A stretch of 64,000 nucleotides of DNA from the NCBI RefSeq assembly GCF_003991425.1, contig NZ_CP034346.1:2207501-2271500 (forward strand). Direction: 5' to 3'. This document shows positions 53,800 to 62,760 of the stretch, one piece after another. This DNA is from Paenibacillus lutimineralis. Lineage in GTDB: Bacteria > Bacillota > Bacilli > Paenibacillales > Paenibacillaceae. The notes below the pieces were generated by a model. That model had not been told where the DNA came from. It was given only the letters and a program-made list of their open reading frames with translations, and ran no database searches. Within the stretch, counting starts at the first letter, position 1, and every line of letters begins with the position of its first letter. The translations under genes and the position numbers were made by a program.

Positions 53800-54705
53800 A
53801 TGCCTGAAGGCTTAATCGTTAAGGCACTAAGCGGATATTACTATGTGAAGCCTGCAGACCCGGCGTTGGATGAGATTATCCAGTGCCGGGGCCGCGGCAT
53901 TTTTAAGAAAAAAGGCATATCACCTCTCGTTGGAGATCGGGTCATGTATAGTCCGACGGAGAACGGCGAAGGGATGGTAGATGAAATTCTACCGCGCATC
54001 ACGGAGTTGATTCGTCCGCCGATAGCTAACGCCAGGCTTGCGGTACTGTTATTCTCACTGAAAGAGCCTGATCTGAATTTGCAGCTTCTGGACAAGTTCC
54101 TGGTACATATCGAACATGAGGGGCTGGAAGCCTTGATTTGCTTGACCAAAGAGGACTTGCTCGATGCGGAAAAAGAGGATACAGCCAGCATTACGGAGCA
54201 GGCAGCTCGCCTCTATGAGCAGATCGGATATGAAGTGTTCATTACCAGTTCTCTGACTGGCAAAGGAACGGAAGCTGTGAAGTCGCGTCTGGCCGGGGAG
54301 ATTAGCGTACTTTCCGGTCAGTCCGGGGTAGGCAAATCGACGCTGCTGAATGCGATGTTCCCCGGATTGTCGCTGGAGACGAGTGAGATTAGCATGAAGC
54401 TTGGCCGGGGTAGACATACGACCCGACATGTAGAGCTGATCGAGCTTGAGAATGGCGGATATGTGGCGGACACTCCAGGCTTTAGCCAGCTGGATTTCCT
54501 TGAGCTTGGCGTCGAGGAGCTGTCTACCTGCTTCCGTGAGTTCCGCGAGCCTTCAGAGGGTTGCAAATTCCGCGGCTGTACGCATCTGCATGAGCCAGGC
54601 TGTAAGGTGAGAGAGGCTGTGGATGATGGGGCTATTGCAGCGGGACGGTATGAGCATTATGTGCAATTTTATGAGGAAATGAAAGACAAAAAACGGAGGT
54701 ATTGA
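53800..54705 (+). CDS. rsgA: Ribosome small-subunit-dependent GTPase A
   Basis: 301 residues. OB fold (1-70), circularly permuted GTPase (G4 LTKEDL, G1 [10 protein letters not shown]2 region GRGRHTTR, G3 DTPGFSQLD) and C-terminal zinc region [14 protein letters not shown]. Checks late 30S maturation. The start at 53800 has GAGG 9 nt upstream; the ATG at 53779 has no site. B. subtilis order prkC-rsgA-rpe is kept. Confidence 0.94.
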   Translation: MPEGLIVKALSGYYYVKPADPALDEIIQCRGRGIFKKKGISPLVGDRVMYSPTENGEGMVDEILPRITELIRPPIANARLAVLLFSLKEPDLNLQLLDKFLVHIEHEGLEALICLTKEDLLDAEKEDTASITEQAARLYEQIGYEVFITSSLTGKGTEAVKSRLAGEISVLSGQSGVGKSTLLNAMFPGLSLETSEISMKLGRGRHTTRHVELIELENGGYVADTPGFSQLDFLELGVEELSTCFREFREPSEGCKFRGCTHLHEPGCKVREAVDDGAIAAGRYEHYVQFYEEMKDKKRRY

Positions 54706-54709
54706 CTTC

Positions 54710-55375
54710 ATGAATGACATCTATATTGCACCGTCTATATTGTCGGCTGATTTTGCTAAGCTGGGTCAAGAAGTAGTCGAGGTAGAACGCAGCGGAGCCG
54801 ATTGGCTTCACGTCGATGTCATGGACGGCCATTTCGTGCCTAACATTACATTCGGAGCGCTGGTGATGGGAGCGATTGCTCCGCTGACCAAGCTGCCGCT
54901 CGATGTCCATCTGATGATCGAGAATCCCGAGCGATATATTCCGGATTTTGCAAAGGCAGGAGCTCATCTTATTACAGTTCACCAGGAAGCTTGCGTACAT
55001 TTGCACCGCGTCCTGCATATGATTAAGGAGCATGGCGTCAAGGCGGGGGTCGCGATCAATCCGGCAACCCCTGTGTCTTCGATTCGCGAAGTATTGGAGG
55101 ATGTGGATCTGGTGCTCGTCATGACGGTAAATCCAGGTTTTGGCGGTCAGGCCTTCATTCCGTCTACTCTTCGCAAGATCAAGGAATTGAAAGAGCTGCG
55201 AGAGGAACTGGGATTGAAGAACCTCCGAATTGAGGTTGATGGCGGAATCTCAGCGGCTACAGCACCGCTGGTCGCCCAGGCTGGTGCAGATGTGTTGGTC
55301 GCAGGGAATGCGGTGTTTGGCCGTAGCGACCGCAGCGCTGCTATTCAGGAGATTCGCAGCAGTTTGCAAGATTAG
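54710..55375 (+). CDS. rpe: Ribulose-phosphate 3-epimerase
   Basis: Pentose phosphate pathway epimerase; 221-residue TIM barrel with [29 protein letters not shown] (metal His/Asp), [20 protein letters not shown] and VDGGI. CGGAGG is 8 nt before the ATG, which starts just after the rsgA stop. Confidence 0.96.
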   Translation: MNDIYIAPSILSADFAKLGQEVVEVERSGADWLHVDVMDGHFVPNITFGALVMGAIAPLTKLPLDVHLMIENPERYIPDFAKAGAHLITVHQEACVHLHRVLHMIKEHGVKAGVAINPATPVSSIREVLEDVDLVLVMTVNPGFGGQAFIPSTLRKIKELKELREELGLKNLRIEVDGGISAATAPLVAQAGADVLVAGNAVFGRSDRSAAIQEIRSSLQD

Positions 55376-55453
55376 TCGTAGCTATATTCTCTTCATATTT
55401 GCCTCGTTTCACCTTGTCTGATTGGCATAGTGATTCGATCTGGTGCATACAAT

Positions 55454-55490
55454 GGGTTACATGAGCGGGTTCTCATGCAGCCCTTTTTTT
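55454..55490 (+). terminator. Intrinsic terminator after rpe
   Basis: CATGAG/CTCATG inner stem within GGG...CCC, followed by seven T. Confidence 0.75.
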
Positions 55491-55523
55491 GTCGGCGGAA
55501 ATACACAGGGAGAGGGCGCGTAA

Positions 55524-55531
55524 CATACACT
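55524..55531 (+). promoter_or_regulatory. Possible sigma-E -10 element of spoVM
   Basis: CATACACT matches the B. subtilis sigma-E -10 consensus cATACAnT. It lies 37 bp before the spoVM start; the -35 is not clear. Confidence 0.35.
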
Positions 55532-55568
55532 ATGAATGAGTGCATGAGAATGATGGGGAGGGTGAACG

Positions 55569-55649
55569 ATGAAATTTTACACATTCAAGCTGCCTAAGTT
55601 TTTGGGAGGTTTCGTCAAAGCGGTGTTGAATACATTTCACAAAAACTAG
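55569..55649 (+). CDS. spoVM: Stage V sporulation protein SpoVM
   Basis: 26-residue amphipathic peptide starting MKFYTFKLPKFLGG, very close to B. subtilis SpoVM (MKFYTIKLPKFLGG). It marks the convex forespore membrane and anchors SpoIVA during coat assembly. The conserved Pro is at position 9. GGGGAGGGTG precedes the ATG. Same position between rpe and rpmB/yloU as in B. subtilis, although thiN is absent here. Confidence 0.93.
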   Translation: MKFYTFKLPKFLGGFVKAVLNTFHKN

Positions 55650-55759
55650 GCAGCAACAACTGCCGCTATCATGGAATTCGGCGCGGCGCAAATCCCGCCT
55701 TCCATCACGCGGTTTGTGGCGATACTGTTTTCCGTTTGCTGAAGTGGCAGGAGAATACG

Positions 55760-55797
55760 AAAAAAGCACCTCTATTAAGAAAAGGTGCTTTTTGTCT
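55760..55797. terminator. Terminator between spoVM and rpmB
   Basis: AAAAAGCACCT/AGGTGCTTTTT stem with an 11-nt loop; usable from both sides and serving rpmB on the minus strand. Confidence 0.75.
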
Positions 55798-55815
55798 ATA
55801 TTCTTATTCTCACCA

Positions 55816-56004
55816 TTATACGCGAGTCAGTTTACCGGATTTCAAAGCCCGAGTGCTGACGTATACGCGTTTTGGCTTACCGTCTACCAAGATCCGGACT
55901 TTCTGTACGTTAACGCCCCAAGAACGACGATTACGGTTGTTAGCGTGGGATACGTGGTTACCGCTGCTTGGTTTCTTGCCTGTTACATAGCATTTGCGAG
56001 ACAT
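55816..56004 (-). CDS. rpmB: 50S ribosomal protein L28
   Basis: 62 residues beginning [16 protein letters not shown], with [15 protein letters not shown] and [11 protein letters not shown]. One Cys only, so not the zinc-ribbon form. AGGAGGTG precedes the ATG. On the minus strand within an otherwise plus-strand block, as in B. subtilis. Confidence 0.95.
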   Translation of the reverse strand: MSRKCYVTGKKPSSGNHVSHANNRNRRSWGVNVQKVRILVDGKPKRVYVSTRALKSGKLTRV

Positions 56005-56079
56005 TCATTACACCTCCTGTTCCGATACACCTGTCTTGAAAATAACAGTTTATTATTGAAGTTAACAGTTATTGTTCAA

Positions 56080-56099
56080 GCCGGCTTAAGCCGGTCGAT
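56080..56099 (-). promoter_or_regulatory. Palindrome in the rpmB leader
   Basis: CCGGCTTAAGCCGG, a perfect 14-bp palindrome in the roughly 140-nt rpmB leader; possible regulatory hairpin, function unknown. Confidence 0.3.
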
Positions 56100-56153
56100 T
56101 TCCTTCTTTTAACCTATAAATGTATAGGAAACCGCATAAAACAATACTTACAT

Positions 56154-56183
56154 ATAATATCACAGTAAAAAAACGTCCGTCAA
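56154..56183 (-). promoter_or_regulatory. Sigma-A promoter of rpmB
   Basis: Minus-strand TTGACG (56183-56178), 18-bp spacer, TATTAT (56159-56154). Confidence 0.55.
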
Positions 56184-56303
56184 CCGATCGACAAACTTTA
56201 TTTCTATAGTGCGCTTGTCGCGCTTTGTTTATTTATTTATCTTTGTTCTTATAGTACAATATGGTTTAGCCCATAATAATTTCTAGGGAGGAGTGAGCAA
56301 GGC

Positions 56304-56663
56304 GTGGCTATACAACTGGATACCGAATATGGACGTGTCGATATTTCGGAGGAAGCGGTAGCTGTGATCGCCGGGTCGGCCGCCATGGAATGTTATGGAC
56401 TCGTAGGGATGGCAAGCCGGAAACAATTCAAGGACGGCATTGCTGAATTGCTGGGGCGTGGGAATTTAGCCCGGGGTGTGGAAGTAAAGCTCGATAATAA
56501 GCGATTGGCAATTCATCTTTATATCATAGTTAGTTATGGTACGAAAATTTCCGAGGTTGCCTACAACATACAGCGAAAAGTAAAATACGTGTTAAATGAA
56601 GTCGTTGGACTCGAAGTGGCTCAAGTCAACGTTGCAGTCCAAGGCGTTCGTGTATCAAGCTAG
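56304..56663 (+). CDS. yloU: Asp23/Gls24 family protein YloU
   Basis: 119 residues: DTEYGRVDISEEAVAVIAGSAA, CYGLVGMASRK, LAIHLYIIVSYGTKISEVAYNIQ and VNVAVQGVRV are typical of YloU. GTG start at 56304 after GGGAGGAGTG. Immediately upstream of fakA, as in many Firmicutes, suggesting a link between this protein and fatty-acid incorporation or envelope state. Confidence 0.92.
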   Translation: MAIQLDTEYGRVDISEEAVAVIAGSAAMECYGLVGMASRKQFKDGIAELLGRGNLARGVEVKLDNKRLAIHLYIIVSYGTKISEVAYNIQRKVKYVLNEVVGLEVAQVNVAVQGVRVSS

Positions 56664-56678
56664 GAAGGGGAATTCTCA

Positions 56679-58442
56679 TTGAGTAAGCGTTCTATTAACG
56701 GAACAGATTTTACCGCCATGGTGCTAGCCGGGGCGAAACGATTGGGAGATCATGCCGAGCATGTCAACTCTCTAAATGTCTTTCCGGTTCCTGATGGAGA
56801 CACCGGGACGAATATGAATCTAACGATGACGGCTGGAGTGGCCGAGTTGAATAATAACGGATCGGGCGGACTTGGGAGTCGGGCAAATACTTTGTCCAAG
56901 GGTTTGCTGATGGGGGCCAGAGGGAACTCCGGCGTTATTTTATCCCAGTTATTCCGCGGATTTGCCCGCTATTCATCCTCTTATGAAGAGCTGAATGCGA
57001 TTCAGTTTGCCGCTGCTTTGCAGAGCGGGGTTGATACAGCCTATAAGGCCGTAGTGAAACCGGTAGAAGGCACGATTCTTACAGTAGCGAAGGAAGCGGC
57101 TAAGCACGCCGTTCACCAGGCTAGACGCACGACCGATATCGTAGATTTGATGGCTGACGTGCTGGCGAAGGCTAAGGAAGCTCTTGCGAATACGCCTGAG
57201 CAATTGCCTGTACTGAAGCAGGTCGGAGTTGTTGATTCCGGCGGACAGGGTCTTGTATATATTTACGAAGGCTTTATGGAGCAACTAACGGGCACAGCGA
57301 AGCCTATCGATTCGATGCCTGTACAACCTAAGGCAGGATCCGTCTCTGCAATTACAGCCGTTCATCCGGCCGAGCATCATGATGCTACTGCCCAAGCGAA
57401 GCTTGATACAGAGGATATTGAATTTCTCTATGATATGGAATTTTTCATAAATCGTACCCTGGGCGGCGTACCGCATGCGAATTTTGATGAGGATCAATTC
57501 CGGAAAGCGCTGTCATTAAATGGTGACTCTATTATCGTCATTGCCGATGATGAAGTTATTAAAGTTCATGTGCACTCTAAAGCACCTGGCGAGGTTCTGA
57601 ATCTCGCTTTGCAATATGGAGAAATTACTCAGATTCATATTCTGAATATGCGTGAACAGCATCGCGAACTACTATCAACCGGACTTGATGCTACTCCGAT
57701 GCCAGAGCTGTTCGCGGATATTCCTGCTGAACCTGCTCGTTCTGTGGATCCTGCTGAGGTTCCGGCGGACGAATTGGCTCCTTATGGATTTATTGCTGTA
57801 GCGTCTGGGCAAGGCATCTCCGATATTTTCAAGAGCCTTGGTGTTGACGTGGTTCTATCTGGTGGACAGACGATGAATCCAAGCACAGAGGATTTCGTTA
57901 AGGCAATTCATTCGATTTCTGCACAGCATGTATTCGTGCTGCCGAACAATTCGAATATCGTTCTTGCTGCTCAGCAGGCTCGCGATTTGCTGGAAGATGA
58001 GCGTAGCGTAACAGTCATTCCAAGCAAGAGCATTCCGCAAGGAATCGCTGCTGCATTTGCCTTCCAGGAAGAGGAGAGCGCTGAGGTGAATACGGATTCT
58101 ATGTTGAATGCCGTATCTCATGTCAAGACAGGACAAGTTACTTATGCAATCCGTGATACGATGTTTGATGATCTGGAGATCAAGGCTGGACACTTTATCG
58201 GTATAGAGAACTCCAAGATCGTTGCGACAGAAGAACAACTGCTAGAGACAAGCCAAGCTTTACTTGCCAAAATGCTGGTTGGCGGAGATGAGATCGTTAC
58301 GATCCTGATTGGAGAAGAAGCGACAGAGGAAATTACAGAGTCGTTGGTGGGCTGGCTGAATGAAACTTATCCTGATGTTGAAGTAGAGACTCATGATGGC
58401 GGGCAACCGATCTATTATTACTTGTTCTCGGTTGAATCCTGA
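56679..58442 (+). CDS. fakA: Fatty acid kinase subunit FakA (YloV, DhaL/DAK-like)
   Basis: 587-residue ATP-binding subunit that phosphorylates FakB-bound fatty acids. The N-terminal DhaL domain (1-200) has NVFPVPDGDTGTNM, the Mg2+-binding aspartates, and GARGNSGVILSQLFRGF; a middle domain and a DegV-like C-terminal domain follow. Start is TTG at 56679 with AGGAAGGGG upstream. A DegV-type FakB gene follows 45 bp on. Confidence 0.92.
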   Translation: MSKRSINGTDFTAMVLAGAKRLGDHAEHVNSLNVFPVPDGDTGTNMNLTMTAGVAELNNNGSGGLGSRANTLSKGLLMGARGNSGVILSQLFRGFARYSSSYEELNAIQFAAALQSGVDTAYKAVVKPVEGTILTVAKEAAKHAVHQARRTTDIVDLMADVLAKAKEALANTPEQLPVLKQVGVVDSGGQGLVYIYEGFMEQLTGTAKPIDSMPVQPKAGSVSAITAVHPAEHHDATAQAKLDTEDIEFLYDMEFFINRTLGGVPHANFDEDQFRKALSLNGDSIIVIADDEVIKVHVHSKAPGEVLNLALQYGEITQIHILNMREQHRELLSTGLDATPMPELFADIPAEPARSVDPAEVPADELAPYGFIAVASGQGISDIFKSLGVDVVLSGGQTMNPSTEDFVKAIHSISAQHVFVLPNNSNIVLAAQQARDLLEDERSVTVIPSKSIPQGIAAAFAFQEEESAEVNTDSMLNAVSHVKTGQVTYAIRDTMFDDLEIKAGHFIGIENSKIVATEEQLLETSQALLAKMLVGGDEIVTILIGEEATEEITESLVGWLNETYPDVEVETHDGGQPIYYYLFSVES

Positions 58443-58487
58443 TCTGCCCTTGAGATAAGGGCGAATTGTGAAAGGGTGAAAATACCT

Positions 58488-59357
58488 ATGAGTCAGATCG
58501 TCATTGTAGCAGACAGTACGGGTGATGTTCCTGCAGCGTTGGTTGCGGAATACGGTATTCATATTGTACCGATGCGGCTTGCCTTCGGGGATGAGTCTTA
58601 CTTGGAAGGAATCGACATCACGGTAGAAGAGTTCTATGACAGGCTGGCGAAGTCTAAGGATTTGCCGACGACTTCGCAGACCTCGCCGGCTCAGTATGTC
58701 GAGGTTTATCAGAATCTAATGAAGCAGTACCCTGGTTCTCCTATTGTCTCGATACATCTTTCTTCGGGCATGAGCGGCACGTATCAATCCGCTCAGCTGG
58801 CCAAGTCGATGATCGAGGAAGATTCGACGGAGCCGGTAAATATTACCGCGATTGACTCGCTCAGCGCTAGCTATGGCTTTGGCATGATGGTCGTTCATGC
58901 GGCAAGATTGGCGAAGCAAGGAGCTTCCGTTGAGCAGATTTGCACGGAGTTAGGGCGTCTCGGACAAGAGCGCAGGCTTTATTTTCTGGTTGATACACTG
59001 GAATACTTGCAGAAGGGTGGTCGTATCGGCAAAGCGGCAGCCATTCTTGGCACATTGTTGAATATCAAGCCGATTCTTTCTGTAGACCATGAAGGCATTA
59101 TCTATTCGGTAGATAAGGTTAGAGGCCGCAAGAAGGCGGTATCCCGTGTTATTGAGCTATTCAAGAATGATTTTCCGAATCACAAGGATTTGAACGTCGC
59201 TGTGTGTGATTGTGTGAATCCTGAAGGAGCGGAAGAGATTATTCAATTGTTATCAGAGCATTTTACCCTGCATGAGATCGTCCGTAACAGCATCGGTTCT
59301 GTCGTAGGCACTCATGTGGGTCCTGGTACGATAGCCATCTTCGTGTGGCCGGCCTAA
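58488..59357 (+). CDS. DegV family fatty-acid-binding protein (FakB type)
   Basis: 289 residues. IVADSTGDVP, TSQTSPAQYVEVYQ, IHLSSGMSGTYQSA, DTLEYLQKGGRIG and VVGTHVGPGTIAIFV are DegV hallmarks; such proteins bind one fatty acid and present it to FakA. The ATG at 58488 is preferred (AAAGGGTG upstream); the GTG at 58476 overlaps that site. Adjacent to fakA, consistent with a two-component kinase. Confidence 0.9.
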   Translation: MSQIVIVADSTGDVPAALVAEYGIHIVPMRLAFGDESYLEGIDITVEEFYDRLAKSKDLPTTSQTSPAQYVEVYQNLMKQYPGSPIVSIHLSSGMSGTYQSAQLAKSMIEEDSTEPVNITAIDSLSASYGFGMMVVHAARLAKQGASVEQICTELGRLGQERRLYFLVDTLEYLQKGGRIGKAAAILGTLLNIKPILSVDHEGIIYSVDKVRGRKKAVSRVIELFKNDFPNHKDLNVAVCDCVNPEGAEEIIQLLSEHFTLHEIVRNSIGSVVGTHVGPGTIAIFVWPA

Positions 59358-59386
59358 AGAGGTTGTTCCAAAAGTCCGACTTTTGG
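59357..59386. repeat. Terminus-only mini version of the dispersed element
   Basis: AAAGAGGTTGTTCCAAAAGTC then CGACTTTTGG: both termini back to back, between degV and recG. Confidence 0.5.
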
Positions 59387-59415
59387 GGCGTGTATTAAAG
59401 CGAGGGATTTGTACA

Positions 59416-61461
59416 ATGAATTTGCATGAAATCCCCGTAAGGCAAGTCAGCGGCGTGAGTGCTCTCAAAGCAGGAGAGCTTCACGCCTTTGGCATCTTTA
59501 CGGTAAATGATCTAATTGAATATTATCCGTTTCGTTACGAAGATTATCGGCTTAAATCCTTGACAGAGGTTAAGGATGGCGACAAAATTACAGTTCAGGC
59601 GAAAATTATGGGAGTTCCGGTTCTGCAGCGTTATGGGCGTAAATCAAGAATGACCTGTAAAATGGTGGCCGAGGATTGGATGTTCACTTCGACATGGTTC
59701 AACCGCCACTTCCTTCGTGATCAATTGGTTGCGGGAAGAGAGATCATATTAACCGGGAAATGGGATCTGAAGCGTAATCAGCTTACAGTATCGGATTCGG
59801 AGTTCCCGGATAAAGGCGTGCAGCGGAGCGGCACCGTCCAGCCGGTGTATTCGATTGGCGGGAAAATTACACAGAGCTGGATACGCAAGACGATTCAACA
59901 GGCGATGCAGCAGTATGGGGAGCTGATTCCTGAAATTCTGCCTGAGGGGCTGCTGAAGCAATATGATCTCATGTCGAGAAAACGGGCGATTCAGCGGATC
60001 CATCTGCCGCAGGATCAGGCCGAAGGACAGCTGGCTCGCCGCCGTATGGTCTATGAGGAGTTGTTCTTATTCCAGCTTAAGCTGCAGGCTTATCGTGCGA
60101 TTAACCATGAGCGGATGGACGGCGTTGCTCATATCGTCGAGAACTCGATAATTCGGGAATTCGTGCGTAGCCTTCCGTTCGAGCTGACGGATGCACAGAA
60201 GCAAGTGGAGCTGGAGATCCTGCGGGATATGCGCTCTCCTTATTGTATGAACCGCTTGTTGCAAGGCGATGTTGGTTCCGGGAAGACGGTCATTGCTGCG
60301 ATTGCGCTGTTTGCCGCGGTGAAGTCGGGACATCAGGGAGCTTTTATGGTGCCTACGGAAATTTTGGCGGAGCAGCATGCCCGTTCGCTTGCGAAGATGT
60401 TCGAGCCCTTTGGTATCTCTGTAGGACTGCTTACGGGGAGTGTAACGGGCCGCAAGCGCAAAGATTTGCTCGCTTCCTTGCAGATGGGGCTGACGGATGT
60501 CATTATCGGTACTCATGCTTTGATTCAGGAGGATGTATTCTTCCGTTCGCTGAGCTTGGTCGTTACGGATGAGCAACACCGCTTCGGGGTGAATCAGCGC
60601 AGTGTTTTACGGCGGAAGGGATTCAACCCCGATGTACTGACGATGACCGCTACTCCGATACCGCGGACGCTGGCGATTACCGCTTTCGGAGATATGGATG
60701 TCTCTACGCTGTCAGAGCGGCCGAAGGGCCGGAAGCCGATTTCAACCTATTGGGTGAAGCATGACATGATGGATCGCGTGCTCGGATTTATTTCCCGTGA
60801 AATATCGCAGGGTAGACAAGCTTACTTAATAACTCCGCTGATTGAGGAATCGGAGAAGCTGGACGTTCAGAATGCGATTGATCTGTATGTGTCGATGCAG
60901 CAGGCGTTCCCGGATTTCCGGGTCGGACTGCTGCATGGGAGAATGACCCCAGGCGAGAAGGACGAGGTCATGCGGGCCTTCTATGCGAACGAGGTGCAAC
61001 TACTCGTGTCGACCACGGTTGTAGAGGTCGGCGTAGATGTGCCTAATGCTACGCTGATGATCATCATGGACGCCGACCGCTTCGGCTTGTCGCAGCTGCA
61101 TCAGCTGCGCGGCCGTGTAGGGCGGGGGGAGCACGCGTCTTACTGCGTGCTCATCGCCGATCCGAAGACGGAGGTAGGTCAGGAACGAATGAAGGTCCTG
61201 ACCGATACGGACGACGGCTTCGAAGTGGCGCGCCGGGACCTGGAGCTACGCGGTCCCGGGGATTTCTTCGGCACGAAGCAGAGCGGCGTGCCGGAATTCC
61301 GAATCGCGGACATGGTCAGCGATTTCGCGGTGCTCGAGGCGGCGCGCGATGACGCCGCCCGGCTGGTGGCGGACGCGTCCTTCTGGACGTCGCCCGAGTT
61401 CGAGCCGCTGCGCGGCTATCTGCAGCGGGAACAGGTTCTGCAGGGTGAAGTGATCGATTAA
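59416..61461 (+). CDS. recG: ATP-dependent DNA helicase RecG
   Basis: 681-residue fork-reversal and branch-migration helicase. OB wedge domain (about 1-150), Walker A GDVGSGKTVIAA, DEQH box VTDEQHRFGV, MTATPIPRTLAI, STTVVEVGVDVPNA, QLRGRVGRG and the C-terminal TRG region (LELRGPGDFFGTKQSG). GAGGG is 9 nt before the ATG at 59416. The last 400 bp are clearly GC-richer than the rest of the gene and window. Confidence 0.95.
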   Translation: MNLHEIPVRQVSGVSALKAGELHAFGIFTVNDLIEYYPFRYEDYRLKSLTEVKDGDKITVQAKIMGVPVLQRYGRKSRMTCKMVAEDWMFTSTWFNRHFLRDQLVAGREIILTGKWDLKRNQLTVSDSEFPDKGVQRSGTVQPVYSIGGKITQSWIRKTIQQAMQQYGELIPEILPEGLLKQYDLMSRKRAIQRIHLPQDQAEGQLARRRMVYEELFLFQLKLQAYRAINHERMDGVAHIVENSIIREFVRSLPFELTDAQKQVELEILRDMRSPYCMNRLLQGDVGSGKTVIAAIALFAAVKSGHQGAFMVPTEILAEQHARSLAKMFEPFGISVGLLTGSVTGRKRKDLLASLQMGLTDVIIGTHALIQEDVFFRSLSLVVTDEQHRFGVNQRSVLRRKGFNPDVLTMTATPIPRTLAITAFGDMDVSTLSERPKGRKPISTYWVKHDMMDRVLGFISREISQGRQAYLITPLIEESEKLDVQNAIDLYVSMQQAFPDFRVGLLHGRMTPGEKDEVMRAFYANEVQLLVSTTVVEVGVDVPNATLMIIMDADRFGLSQLHQLRGRVGRGEHASYCVLIADPKTEVGQERMKVLTDTDDGFEVARRDLELRGPGDFFGTKQSGVPEFRIADMVSDFAVLEAARDDAARLVADASFWTSPEFEPLRGYLQREQVLQGEVID

Positions 61462-61482
61462 TGGGCTACGCCAAGGGGGCGC

Positions 61483-61516
61483 CGACTCCTTTTCATTGGG
61501 TATCGGAGTCTTTTCA
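61483..61516 (+). terminator. First terminator after recG
   Basis: GACTCC/GGAGTC with a 15-nt loop, then TTTTC. Confidence 0.5.
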
Positions 61517-61542
61517 AGGTGCATTGGTTTACCTCCATCATT

Positions 61543-61575
61543 AAAAACCCGATCGTATGAGATCGGGTTTTTAAG
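61543..61575. terminator. Second, bidirectional terminator after recG
   Basis: Perfect AAAAACCCGATC/GATCGGGTTTTT stem with a 6-nt loop. Confidence 0.8.
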
Positions 61576-61723
61576 TTCCTTTAATCAAAATATAATTAGG
61601 AGTTCACTTTATTATTGGATGGATTGTAAAGGCAAGTGCGAGATACCGGCTTGCAACTACACCAAAGGTCCATCGAATAGGCGGTACGATCGGGCATTCT
61701 GGTACTGGGCATAAATATCTTCT

Positions 61724-62014
61724 CTAAAAACATGTAAATGACACAATGCTTCTTAGATCGACCCCAGTAAACACCCATCTTTGACCGGTCCATCTAAAAC
61801 CTGCAACAGATGTACGTCCTACAAAGGTTGGGAAGAACCAGAACGAGTTGCCATTTCTCAACCACACAAATGTGTTGCGGAATAAACAACCAGAAATAGC
61901 TCCGGGGTCGATGGCGAACGCTGTAGCAGCGGGTTGCGGTGGTGTGAATTGTGGAGGAGGGGAGGATGGTGGCTGCTGTGTTCCTTGTGGTCCTTGAGGC
62001 GGTATAAATGCCAT
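61724..62014 (-). CDS. Proline-rich small protein with conserved WLRNG/FVGR domain
   Basis: 96 residues. A Pro/Gln-rich N terminus (1-33, repeated PP and PQ) leads to a compact C-terminal domain with CLFRNTFVWLRNGNSFWFFP, FVGRTSVAGFRW and a final Cys. Similar proteins occur in spore-forming bacilli (often misnamed transporter) but have no known function; spore-coat association is plausible, not shown. AAGGAG precedes the ATG. The next gene upstream on the same strand is another small protein. Confidence 0.7.
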   Translation of the reverse strand: MAFIPPQGPQGTQQPPSSPPPQFTPPQPAATAFAIDPGAISGCLFRNTFVWLRNGNSFWFFPTFVGRTSVAGFRWTGQRWVFTGVDLRSIVSFTCF

Positions 62015-62055
62015 AAGACTTCACTCCTTAATTAGAGGATTAGGCTTGATCAGGC

Positions 62056-62361
62056 CTATATTAATGAAATGGCGAGTAAATTGAACAGCACTAGGGGTAA
62101 AACGAAATCGTTGTGGAAACCAGGAACAAAGCCGCGACAAGTCCCATGGCTTGGAAGTCTTAAGTATAAAATTCCCCTTTCGCAGTGGATAAGTAACCCT
62201 TCAAAAACATCGCCATCCACTGTTTTCACTAGAACAAGTTTGTCAATATGGTTTTTACATATATTTTCTATGTGATCTTGAATGGATCTTAAGTTATGCA
62301 TAGTAGTTGGATCCATTCGATACAGTGTTTGTTCTTGTTGCCCCTGTTGTTGCAAGCTCAT
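62056..62361 (-). CDS. Small protein with Sm-like core, function unknown
   Basis: 101 residues from the ATG at 62361, where GGAGG is 8 nt upstream; the frame runs on to 62463 without a good site. N-terminal Gln-rich part, then a segment like the Sm/LSm pattern (LVLVKTVDGDVFEGLLIHCE, GILYLRL) and a hydrophobic C terminus (FVLPLVLFNLLAISLI). Same strand as and 41 bp upstream of the WLRNG gene, probably the same unit. Fold call is tentative. Confidence 0.6.
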   Translation of the reverse strand: MSLQQQGQQEQTLYRMDPTTMHNLRSIQDHIENICKNHIDKLVLVKTVDGDVFEGLLIHCERGILYLRLPSHGTCRGFVPGFHNDFVLPLVLFNLLAISLI

Positions 62362-62513
62362 GGTCATGACCTCCATTTTAGACTCATTCATTTTCTCCAT
62401 CGTATGCAGAAGCCTATAGGCGAGTGACGATTTGTGCATGCGATTGATAACATTGGCCTCCATTCTTTTAAACAGATCCGAAAGAGATCCGGTGAAAGGG
62501 GGGGCGCATGTGT

Positions 62514-62685
62514 TTATGGTGACATTATAACTGTGACTACACCCGTGAAAGCCTTGGTCCCATACTTGCTTTTATGTTTTACAAAACCTGTCTCTTGCTC
62601 AAGCTGTTGAAGTATATGTGGAGATAGATATCGCTGTAGTTCTTCAGCGAACAAATGAAACTTATCTTGAATTGATAGATTCATA
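62514..62685 (-). pseudogene. IS4-family transposase N-terminal remnant, frameshifted
   Basis: From ATG at 62685 the frame reads MNLSIQDKFHLFAEE, the usual start of IS4/IS231-type transposases. One extra A then shifts the frame; in the next frame it continues LQRYLSPHILQQLEQETGF and VKHKSKYG before divergent sequence and a stop. Only about 50 codons of the roughly 450 remain and the catalytic DDE part is gone. No terminal inverted repeats identified. Confidence 0.7.
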
Positions 62686-62686
62686 C

Positions 62687-62735
62687 AAAAACGCCATCCT
62701 TTCCTATGATTCTACGGAAAGAATAGCGTTTTTTC
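62687..62735 (-). terminator. Terminator of the nitroreductase gene
   Basis: Minus strand AACGCTATTCTTTCC pairs with GGAAAGGATGGCGTT (one mismatch and bulge), followed by TTTGT; directly precedes the transposase remnant. Confidence 0.65.
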
Positions 62736-62760
62736 CTTATATAGAGGTAAACTTATATGA

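Noticed and set aside
55376..55568. thiN, expected between rpe and spoVM from B. subtilis order
   Set aside because: The gap is under 200 bp and contains only a terminator and a spoVM upstream region.
62362..62463. N-terminal extension of the Sm-like protein
   Set aside because: The frame is open but no ribosome site precedes 62463, whereas GGAGG is properly placed for 62361.
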